DNA from: Brucellaceae bacterium
GTDB lineage: Bacteria > Pseudomonadota > Alphaproteobacteria > Rhizobiales > Rhizobiaceae
Length of the DNA: 5,004 bases
Direction: 5' to 3'
Assembly: GCA_031253705.1 (NCBI GenBank)
Contig: JAIRVW010000037.1
Span: 1-5,004 of the forward strand
The notes under the pieces are model-generated. The model was not told where the DNA came from, did no database searches, and saw only the letters and a list, made by a program, of their open reading frames with translations. Both the position numbers and the translations under genes were made by a program. Shown here piece after piece: positions 1-5,004 of this stretch; positions within the stretch are counted from its first letter, which is position 1; every line of letters starts with the position of its first letter.

Positions 1-3
1 ACA

Positions 4-43
4 CATTCCGGCTTAGTTTTTGCTCAGCCGGAATGCTTTATTC
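4..43 (+). terminator. Probable intrinsic terminator of a gene upstream of the window
   Basis: Positions 4-13 (CATTCCGGCT) pair perfectly with 26-35 (AGCCGGAATG) to give a 10-bp stem with a 12-nt loop. On the plus strand the stem is followed by CTTTATTC, a short imperfect T-run. On the minus strand no T-run follows. The hairpin therefore most likely ends a plus-strand transcript entering from the left, and it lies just before the ribosome-binding site of the first gene here. The weak T-tract and large loop leave open some read-through into the small genes, or a role as an RNA-stability hairpin. Confidence 0.6.
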
Positions 44-55
44 CCAACGATCTTT

Positions 56-62
56 GAGAGGG
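56..62 (+). promoter_or_regulatory. Ribosome-binding site of the DUF4169 gene
   Basis: A purine run GAGAGGG lies just upstream of the ATG at 70, with its GAGG core at 58-61 and an 8-nt gap. This supports the chosen start. No separate promoter could be recognised between the hairpin at 4-35 and this site, so the small operon may depend on read-through or on a promoter outside the window. Confidence 0.6.
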
Positions 63-69
63 CGGCGTC

Positions 70-279
70 ATGAGTGACATTATCAATCTCAAACAATTCA
101 AAAAACGCAAAGCGCACGCGACCAAAGAAACCGAGGCCAATGCCAACCGCATCCTGTTCGGGCGCACCAAGGCAGAGAAAAACTTCGATAAAAATCAGGC
201 TGAGAAGAGCGCGAAATTTCTTGAGCTGAACCGGCTGGAACCCCGTCCTTCCGCCACATCTGCCGATGATGCAGAATGA
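70..279 (+). CDS. DUF4169 family small basic protein
   Basis: A 69-residue, lysine-rich protein of unknown function. It has the look of the alphaproteobacterial DUF4169 family: an N-terminal MSDIINLKQFKKRKA segment, a central FGRTKAEK motif (residues 30-37) and a closing LELNRLE (51-57), followed by a short acidic tail. The length is typical for the family as I know it. It has no signal peptide or membrane segment, and the middle is probably one long charged helix. The ATG has a good Shine-Dalgarno 8 nt upstream. The stop overlaps the start of the next gene (ATGA at 276-279), so the two are probably made together. In related genomes these genes often sit next to each other, sometimes near fumC or sspB; that is recalled knowledge, not visible here. 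The biochemical role is unknown; the high positive charge would allow nucleic-acid contact, but that is inference. Confidence 0.85.
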   Translation: MSDIINLKQFKKRKAHATKETEANANRILFGRTKAEKNFDKNQAEKSAKFLELNRLEPRPSATSADDAE

Positions 280-548
280 TTGACAAAACCACCCGTCAGC
301 CCCTGAGCACGACAGCACGCAGCAAAGCCCGTCTGCGCAAACATTCCATTACACTCCACGGTCATGCCACCAGCTTCTCGCTAGAAGATGCATTTTACGA
401 GATTATCGTAGAGATCGCTGCCCAGAATGGCCAGTCGCTGGCCTCACTCATTGCCATGATTGATGATCAGCGGGATCGCACCAGTAATCTGTCCTCAAGC
501 CTGCGCCTCTATGCGCTGGACTGGGTTTTAAGCACAACCGGCAGATAA
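276..548 (+). CDS. Ribbon-helix-helix (RHH_4-type) domain protein
   Basis: A 90-residue protein with the RHH_4-type pattern common in alphaproteobacteria. A basic segment leads into a beta strand (about residues 20-31, KHSITLHGHATS). Helix 1 follows (about 36-51, LEDAFYEIIVEIAAQNG), then helix 2 (about 54-66, SLASLIAMIDDQR), and a conserved-looking close NLSSSLRLYALDWV (71-84). Proteins of this fold usually dimerise and insert the ribbon into DNA as transcriptional regulators. This subfamily has no target known to me and is not paired with a toxin here. The ATG overlaps the stop of the DUF4169 gene by 4 nt and no clear Shine-Dalgarno precedes it, so translation probably depends on coupling. 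The TAA stop at 546-548 lies 5 bp from the stop of the converging AsmA gene. The family call is firm and the DNA-binding role is inferred from the fold. Confidence 0.85.
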   Translation: MIDKTTRQPLSTTARSKARLRKHSITLHGHATSFSLEDAFYEIIVEIAAQNGQSLASLIAMIDDQRDRTSNLSSSLRLYALDWVLSTTGR

Positions 549-553
549 CAGCT

Positions 554-3500
554 TTATTGCAGCTGCGTTTCCGGCAATGTCTGCAAAAACTCATCCAGAC
601 TTGGCTTAATATCCGGCACCTGCGGCGCCGGTTTCTGCTGCAATTCCTGAGGCAGAGCAGTACCCGAACCGGCCGCTTCCTGCGCGCGTTTGCGCAAAGC
701 TTCTTCCGCTTCAATACGCTGGCGTTTGCGTGCCTCAACTTGAGCTGCATAATAATCAGCCTCGCGTTTCAGGCGTTGCTTTTCAATAATCAGAGCCTGT
801 GATGCTTCCACCCGCTGCTGCTCGCGCAGCAAACCGCGCTGCGTCAGAAACTGCACCATCGGCTGCTCATCAAATTTAATCTGCGGCGCATTCCATGAAC
901 CGGAGAGTGCGAACTGCAATTGCGGCGTCACATCATTACGATCATGCTGTGCCAACGCCATATTGACAGAACCACTGCCGCCCCAGACCAGACGGTTCAG
1001 ATCAAATTGCAGATCGGCCTGCAAAGCAGCCTGATCACTCTGCGCTTTCAGCGCAGGCGCACGTAAAACACCTCCGGCGAGAGACAATGGTGCCTCAATC
1101 CGCAGTGCATTCATCTGCCCGCCCTGCACCAGCATTTTCGCCAGCTGACTGCGCTCTGCCTCAGTCTGTTTTGGCTCGTCCTGCGCGGTCACATTGTCAG
1201 ATAACAGATCGGACTGTCGCATCACTTCCGGCATAGCCGCGATATTGAAACCGTTCAGCGTTGCCTTTTCAGCAACCAGCGTCCCTTCACCCGCCAGCGC
1301 ATGAATAAGATCAGCCATTGACTTACCGCTGCCGGTAAAACCGAGTTTAATATCACTCGTACCACTCAGAGGCGGATTGATCCCCTCCGGCTGATAAAGC
1401 GCAGCCATATCTCCGCCGGACAGACGCAGATCACCGTTGGCCAGCAATGTGCCGTTATTATTATTCAGATCAAGCTTGCCCAATAATTTGCCCTTCGCCC
1501 AGTTGCCGCCGATTTCATTCAGCTGCAATTGCTGGTCATTTTTGACAAGACGCGTTGAGAAATCACTGATCACAGCATTCTCAGTCATAACCGCCTGCGC
1601 GGCACTGACCCTCAAGTCCAGCCCCAGCGGCAGATTGGTTCGCTTACCGAAAGGTGTTTGCGCCCAGCTCTTACCGTCGTTACCGGTGATATCTGCCACC
1701 GACAAGCCGGTCATGGCCGCGAATAAGGCCGACAGATCAAAGCGTTCCAGCTTGATCTCGCCACGCAGCTGAGCAACCGACTGGTCAGAAAGCGAACCGT
1801 CCAGTCTGGCGCTCATGGTTTCATCATCAAGCTGCCCCTGCAAATTCGGAAGGCGGACAATGTTTTTCCCGAACTGAAAATCACTGGTAATATTCACCGG
1901 CAAACCGGCACCAAAACCACGCCCGAAAGGCAGAGCATATCCGGCCGTCGCCAGAAACGGTTCCAGATCATCGCTTTTCAGTATCGCCTTACCGCTGGCT
2001 GTCAGTTCATCACCGGTCAGCGTGATTACACCATCAAGACGCGCATTGCCGTCTTCACCGGTAATTTCCAGCGCAGTTTTCATACCGGCAACCGGCGCAC
2101 CCTGCGCCTGCAAATTCAGTTCAGCCTCGCCCATCAGCCCCAGCGGCACAACCGGCAGACCAAGCAGCGCCAGTGCCGCCTCACCAGAAGCCGCTTTGGC
2201 ATTTGCAGTCAGTGACAATTGCATCGGCTCGGAACCGGTCAGCGTACCTTTGGAAGACCCCGCCACCGACAGGATCAGCGCACCGCTCTGACCGTTCAGA
2301 CTGAAGGAGAATTCGGCAATATCGCTTTTATCCGCATCGGCCGGTTTAACCCGTTTGCCACGAGCCTTTTCACCGGCCGGTTCTGCCGGTTTTTCACTAT
2401 TACTCACATCGCCATCGGCAAAAAGGTTAACCGCATTGACCAGCAGATCAAGCTTGGTTCCGGTAAACAAGTCCGAATAAGCATCCGCTCTGGCAGCCAG
2501 CGCCGCAATCAGCGGTTCACGCGGAAAGCTCGCATTCAGCTGATGCAGAACAGGGCTGAGATCGTCAGCCAGAATTGTAGCATCCAGCGTCGCATTGACT
2601 GAATTATCGAACGGCCGCAGCGATCCGGTCGCAGTAATGGTTGCGCCCTCCAAACCGCTGATCAGCAAGCGGTCGAAATCAAGTTTCCCGCTGCTCAGAC
2701 GAAATGCTGTATCAAGCTGATCTGCTTGCAGTTCTGCAAATTTAACCGGCCCCGCCTTGAGATTGACGGTCAGGTTTTCTCCGGCAAGTCCCGACAAATC
2801 GCCTTCGCGCAGAAACAGGCCGCTCAGCAATTGCATTGTACCCGCATCCAGCGCCTTGCCCTGAATATTCAGCACAGATGATGTGGCGCGTTTCTCCCCG
2901 CCATTGCGCTCGAAACTGCCTTTCAGCACGGTTTCACCGAGCACAATTTCAAGATCATTGATCTGCTGCACATCATTATTCAGATTGATTTTTCCGGAAA
3001 AACCAGCTGCAGGCACCTGCCCCAGAGCACGCGTTGCCGCATCCCCCGTCAGCCATGAGGCAAATCCTGCAGGCTGGCGCGACGCGAGCAGGAAACTGCC
3101 GTCAAAACCGAAATCCGAACCAAGCTGCAATTTCCCCTTGGCTTCAATCTGCGTGCGTCCGGGCAGATCAGCCTGTAACTGACTGATATTCCATGCGCCG
3201 TCATCCGGCTCGGCACGGATAATAATCGAGCGGATTGTGGTACCGCTGGCGACAATCGCTGGCAAACGCAGATCAATATTGCCCGGAATATCCGGCACCG
3301 GAATGCGCTCCAGCAATGTCTGCAGAAAACCGATCTTCTCACGGAAGGACAGTACCGGCTGTGCTTCCGCTTTGTCATCCTTGATGCTGACATCCGGTTT
3401 CATCCCGTCGAGATAGACCTGCTGCCCGTCGGCGCTGATCATAAAATGCGGATTATCAGCCAAATCCAGCTGTGCTTTGCCGTTAATCACATAGGGCGCA

Positions 3501-4363
3501 TCGGCCTCGCCCTGCTCCATACGGAATTCTTCAATATTGAAGCCGCTGTTTTGCGCTTCAAACTTTCCAGTCAGCCGCAGCTTGTCCAGTGTGACCGCCG
3601 ATGTGGCACCCTGCTTTTTACGCTCTTCATCGCTTAACGTCAGGAATGAGAACTGGCCTTTATAGACAGGCTTACCGTCAGAAACTGTGACATCGCCCTC
3701 CGTTTCCAGAGCCAGTGCCAGATTGGCAGGACGCAGACCAATGCGCAGTCGCAGCGGATTATCCGGCTTTTTCTCCGCTGTACTGATATCAAGAGCAAAC
3801 GGCTGACCATCAGCCTGCACTGTACCGTTAATGCGCCACGGCCCTGCCAGACCGTCGGCTGACAGCGTGGCATTAATATTCTGCAATTCTTGCTTGCGCC
3901 CGCGCATGCCGTCACTCAGCGTGATCTGTCCGTCACGCAGCGCCAGTTTTTCAATGCGCACTTTCGATCCGGCAAGATTACTCTTTTCAGGCAGGCTCCA
4001 GTTAAGACGTCCCTGCCCGTCCAGCCCTGCGTAAAGATGCGGCTTTTCCATCCGCATATCAAAAATCAGGATTTCGCCGCGCAGGAAAGGCATCAGCTCC
4101 GCATCCATGGAAAATTGTTCCATGGTCAGAGCACTGCGACCGTCTTCCCCCTCAACGCGCACATCGGAAAATGTCACGGAAGGAAATGGCAGCAGACGCG
4201 CTTTGGCCGTACCGTTCACATGCACAGGACGCCCTAAAATCCGGCTGGCTTCCTGCTCGAAACGGTCACGATAGCCTGTCCAGTCGATAAAAGGCGGTAC
4301 GACCAGCGCCAAAGTCAGCACCAGCACCAGCAAACCACCGATTACAACGAACAAACGCCCCAA
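554..4363 (-). CDS. AsmA family protein (large periplasmic, inner-membrane anchored)
   Basis: A 1269-residue protein of the AsmA/TamB/YhdP superfamily. Residues about 4-24 form an uncleaved signal-anchor helix (LFVVIGGLLVLVLTLALVV). The typical AsmA N-terminal signature follows: FIDWTGYRDRFEQEASRILGRPV, then RLLPFPSVTFSDVRV. Most of residues 50-1170 is alternating beta-strand sequence with repeated 'G.L.L..' and 'A.G...' patterns, as in repeating beta-groove proteins. A charged linker at about 651-682 splits it. Residues about 990-1165 resemble the AsmA C-terminal domain (GTSDIKLGFTGSGKS..., ALSGSWNAPQIKF). The tail adds a charged helix, probably coiled-coil (about 1176-1232), a Pro/Gln-rich stretch and a short amphipathic end (PSLDEFLQTLP). 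Relatives in E. coli help move phospholipid from inner to outer membrane or keep the envelope intact; the same general role is inferred here. The start is TTG at 4363-4361, with GGAG 7 nt upstream and an in-frame TAA at 4384-4382, and no ATG or GTG between that stop and the TTG. It converges on the RHH gene and diverges from the kinase-like gene. Confidence 0.93.
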   Translation of the reverse strand: MGRLFVVIGGLLVLVLTLALVVPPFIDWTGYRDRFEQEASRILGRPVHVNGTAKARLLPFPSVTFSDVRVEGEDGRSALTMEQFSMDAELMPFLRGEILIFDMRMEKPHLYAGLDGQGRLNWSLPEKSNLAGSKVRIEKLALRDGQITLSDGMRGRKQELQNINATLSADGLAGPWRINGTVQADGQPFALDISTAEKKPDNPLRLRIGLRPANLALALETEGDVTVSDGKPVYKGQFSFLTLSDEERKKQGATSAVTLDKLRLTGKFEAQNSGFNIEEFRMEQGEADAPYVINGKAQLDLADNPHFMISADGQQVYLDGMKPDVSIKDDKAEAQPVLSFREKIGFLQTLLERIPVPDIPGNIDLRLPAIVASGTTIRSIIIRAEPDDGAWNISQLQADLPGRTQIEAKGKLQLGSDFGFDGSFLLASRQPAGFASWLTGDAATRALGQVPAAGFSGKINLNNDVQQINDLEIVLGETVLKGSFERNGGEKRATSSVLNIQGKALDAGTMQLLSGLFLREGDLSGLAGENLTVNLKAGPVKFAELQADQLDTAFRLSSGKLDFDRLLISGLEGATITATGSLRPFDNSVNATLDATILADDLSPVLHQLNASFPREPLIAALAARADAYSDLFTGTKLDLLVNAVNLFADGDVSNSEKPAEPAGEKARGKRVKPADADKSDIAEFSFSLNGQSGALILSVAGSSKGTLTGSEPMQLSLTANAKAASGEAALALLGLPVVPLGLMGEAELNLQAQGAPVAGMKTALEITGEDGNARLDGVITLTGDELTASGKAILKSDDLEPFLATAGYALPFGRGFGAGLPVNITSDFQFGKNIVRLPNLQGQLDDETMSARLDGSLSDQSVAQLRGEIKLERFDLSALFAAMTGLSVADITGNDGKSWAQTPFGKRTNLPLGLDLRVSAAQAVMTENAVISDFSTRLVKNDQQLQLNEIGGNWAKGKLLGKLDLNNNNGTLLANGDLRLSGGDMAALYQPEGINPPLSGTSDIKLGFTGSGKSMADLIHALAGEGTLVAEKATLNGFNIAAMPEVMRQSDLLSDNVTAQDEPKQTEAERSQLAKMLVQGGQMNALRIEAPLSLAGGVLRAPALKAQSDQAALQADLQFDLNRLVWGGSGSVNMALAQHDRNDVTPQLQFALSGSWNAPQIKFDEQPMVQFLTQRGLLREQQRVEASQALIIEKQRLKREADYYAAQVEARKRQRIEAEEALRKRAQEAAGSGTALPQELQQKPAPQVPDIKPSLDEFLQTLPETQLQ

Positions 4364-4370
4364 AATCTTA

Positions 4371-4374
4371 CTCC
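4371..4374 (-). promoter_or_regulatory. Shine-Dalgarno that fixes the TTG start of the AsmA gene
   Basis: On the minus strand GGAG (4374-4371) is followed by the 7-nt spacer TAAGATT and then TTG at 4363. An in-frame TAA lies seven codons upstream of the TTG. The next potential starts downstream would cut into the membrane anchor, and MGRLFVVIGG matches the usual beginning of this family as I recall it. Confidence 0.75.
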
Positions 4375-4389
4375 GGCTGTTTTACAGCC
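4375..4389 (-). other. Small hairpin directly against the AsmA Shine-Dalgarno
   Basis: Read as minus-strand RNA, GGCUGU and ACAGCC form a perfect 6-bp stem with a 3-nt AAA loop, and the base after the stem is the first G of the GGAG ribosome-binding site. A hairpin this close could hinder or pace ribosome loading, or stack beside the bound ribosome. It is short enough to be chance. There is no T-run after it, so it is not a terminator. Confidence 0.35.
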
Positions 4390-4410
4390 AATCATGCAAA
4401 AGCTGCTTAT

Positions 4411-4415
4411 GAATC
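4411..4415. promoter_or_regulatory. Second GANTC site, in the predicted AsmA leader
   Basis: GAATC lies 27 bp from the first site, just downstream of the predicted transcription start of the AsmA gene. Scanning by eye, these are the only two GANTC motifs in the window, so their pairing here is unlikely to be simple background. Confidence 0.4.
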
Positions 4416-4430
4416 ACATTTCAGCGCGCA

Positions 4431-4459
4431 CCATAGCGACTCGCAGCCTGCGACAACAA
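4431..4459 (-). promoter_or_regulatory. Candidate sigma-70-type promoter of the AsmA gene
   Basis: Read on the minus strand, TTGTTG (4459-4454) is separated by exactly 17 bp from CTATGG (4436-4431). This is close to the loose alphaproteobacterial -35/-10 pattern, with TTG as the strongest conserved part. Transcription would begin near 4424 and leave a leader of about 60 nt with the hairpin and Shine-Dalgarno at its end. A GANTC site lies in the spacer. The -10 matches only moderately, so this is a prediction by eye. Confidence 0.35.
4438..4442. promoter_or_regulatory. GANTC (CcrM methylation) site inside the candidate AsmA promoter
   Basis: GACTC lies between the -35-like and -10-like elements of the candidate AsmA promoter. 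GANTC is the target of the cell-cycle methyltransferase CcrM in many alphaproteobacteria. Methylated sites between -35 and -10 are a known hallmark of promoters activated by GcrA with sigma-70. The motif is seen directly; its use as a regulatory site is inferred. Confidence 0.4.
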
Positions 4460-4655
4460 GGATATTTCACTGTTGCGCAAGCTCAGTGCCGCTGTCCACA
4501 ACCTTGAGACAAATCGCCAAAGCGCATCACATGACTTGATCAGCTGGCTGCTAATCATTACAGGTATCATATAACGGCCAATAAGCATTTAGTTCTCATG
4601 TCGTACGGGCAGCCCTGCCTCCACACCGAATTGACTTTATATCTGTGACATTATC

Positions 4656-5004
4656 ATGAATTATTCAACTTCCGAGACCAATTCCCAGCTCATGGAAACC
4701 ATTCCTAATTTCTATGAGACTGCCGTTTTCAAACGGGATATTTTCTCGGAAACCCGTGCAGGCTATTTTGAAGGCGAACCGGAAACCCGTATCATCCGCC
4801 GTGTTGTCAGTGCTGCTCCCTGGTGGTCAAGTCCGCTGGCATGGTGGCTGGCACGTCGTGAAATCCGCGGCCTGAAAAAAGTGCGCGGTATCAAAGGCAC
4901 GCCGCAACTGCTGGCAACTGATAAAGACGGCTTGTTCCGCTCATGGACAGACGGCACACCGCTGCATCTGGCACGCCCTGCTCATCGCGAATGGTATTTG
5001 TCAG
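4656..5004 (+). CDS. RIO1/serine-threonine-kinase-like protein, N-terminal part (runs off the window)
   Basis: The first 116 residues of an open frame cut by the window edge. It resembles the small RIO1-like or lipopolysaccharide-kinase-like proteins of rhizobia and brucellae. The recognisable blocks are FKRDIFSETRAGYFEGE (25-41), RRVVSAAPWW (48-57), LAWWLARREIRGLKKVRGI (61-79), and a stretch reading PQLLATDKDGLF, RSWTDGTPLHLARP (83-108) that looks like the N-lobe and hinge of a protein-kinase fold. The catalytic loop and metal-binding Asp would lie beyond 5004, so activity cannot be judged. No signal peptide is seen; the protein should be cytoplasmic. The start is uncertain. An in-frame TGA at 4632-4634 limits it to ATG 4656 or ATG 4692 (residue 13), and neither has a clear Shine-Dalgarno. 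The first 12 residues (MNYSTSETNSQL) are Ser/Asn/Thr-rich and unlike the rest. The substrate is unknown, and it shares only the promoter region with the AsmA gene. Confidence 0.8.
   Translation, partial: MNYSTSETNSQLMETIPNFYETAVFKRDIFSETRAGYFEGEPETRIIRRVVSAAPWWSSPLAWWLARREIRGLKKVRGIKGTPQLLATDKDGLFRSWTDGTPLHLARPAHREWYLS

Larger units (their letters stand above)
4364..4655. other. Divergent intergenic region between the AsmA and kinase-like genes
   Basis: These 292 bp contain no coding frame I can support on either strand and must hold the promoters of both flanking genes. The AsmA-proximal half (4364-4500) is mixed in composition and carries the candidate AsmA promoter, two GANTC sites and the palindrome TTGCGCAA at 4473-4480. 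The kinase-proximal half is richer in A and T, especially 4551-4595, and has several TATA-like words (TATCAT at 4565, TATAAC at 4570, TATATC at 4638) without well-spaced -35 partners. No RNA gene or riboswitch was recognised. Confidence 0.7.

Noticed and set aside
13..318. Minus-strand open frame of 101 codons opposite the DUF4169 gene.
   Set aside because: It has no Shine-Dalgarno or recognisable domain, it crosses the terminator-like hairpin, and it lies against two plus-strand genes that match known families.
549..565. Possible bidirectional terminator between the converging stops.
   Set aside because: The stem is only 5 bp, overlaps the end of the AsmA coding sequence, and has no T-run on either strand.
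557..4237. Numerous plus-strand and other-frame open frames of 60-130 codons across the AsmA gene.
   Set aside because: All lie inside a single continuous 1269-codon family member. Their translations are rich in Ser, Arg, Pro and Cys with no recognisable domain, typical of shadow frames.
4473..4480. Palindrome TTGCGCAA as a possible operator.
   Set aside because: An 8-bp palindrome alone is near chance level, does not extend outward, and no cognate regulator could be named.
4492..4500. DnaA-box-like sequence CTGTCCACA in the divergent intergenic region.
   Set aside because: It matches TTATCCACA at 7 of 9 positions, is single and isolated, and has no further boxes nearby, so it does not support an origin or DnaA control.
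4551..4595. AT-rich tract with many TpA steps, considered as a MucR/Ros-type binding region.
   Set aside because: MucR recognition is loose and AT-rich promoter DNA is common; nothing in the sequence separates a binding site from an ordinary promoter-proximal tract.
74..4656. Exact 12-base direct repeat GTGACATTATCA at 74-85 and 4645-4656, near the starts of two plus-strand genes.
   Set aside because: About one chance repeat of this length is expected in a 5-kb window. One copy is inside the DUF4169 coding sequence and the other is upstream of a start, so they do not occupy equivalent positions.
4763..4957. Minus-strand 64-codon frame opposite the kinase-like gene.
   Set aside because: The plus-strand frame here matches a known conserved family; the minus frame has no ribosome site or homology that I recognise.

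Overview
The window looks like a chromosomal housekeeping segment from an alphaproteobacterium of the Hyphomicrobiales, probably the Brucella/Ochrobactrum/Pseudochrobactrum neighbourhood. The basis is recognition of protein families from memory: a DUF4169 protein coupled to a ribbon-helix-helix (RHH_4-type) protein, a large AsmA-family protein beginning MGRLFVVIGG, and a RIO1-like kinase of the kind rhizobia and brucellae carry. The genus is a guess. I see no mobile element, CRISPR array, tRNA or rRNA, and no sign of recent transfer.

Layout. Positions 4-35 form a perfect 10-bp stem followed by a short T-rich run, probably the terminator of a gene left of the window. Two small plus-strand genes follow, 70-279 (DUF4169) and 276-548 (RHH protein). 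They overlap by ATGA and are probably translationally coupled. Only 5 bp separate the RHH stop from the stop of a 1269-residue AsmA-family gene on the minus strand (554-4363), which fills three quarters of the window. That gene starts with TTG behind a strong Shine-Dalgarno. A 292-bp divergent intergenic region (4364-4655) separates it from a plus-strand RIO1/serine-threonine-kinase-like gene that runs off the right edge.

Function. The AsmA-like protein is a single-pass inner-membrane protein with a long periplasmic part, and probably supports envelope lipid or outer-membrane homeostasis. The DUF4169/RHH pair has no known function; the RHH protein probably binds DNA. The partial kinase-like protein has no demonstrated substrate. 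Nothing suggests that the four genes form one pathway.

The least ordinary signal is regulatory. By hand scan, the whole window has only two GANTC (CcrM methylation) sites, where about 20 would be expected by chance. Both lie 27 bp apart in the divergent intergenic region, and one sits between the -35-like and -10-like elements of a candidate AsmA promoter. That is the arrangement known for methylation-sensitive, GcrA-dependent cell-cycle promoters. I found no convincing undescribed multi-gene system.
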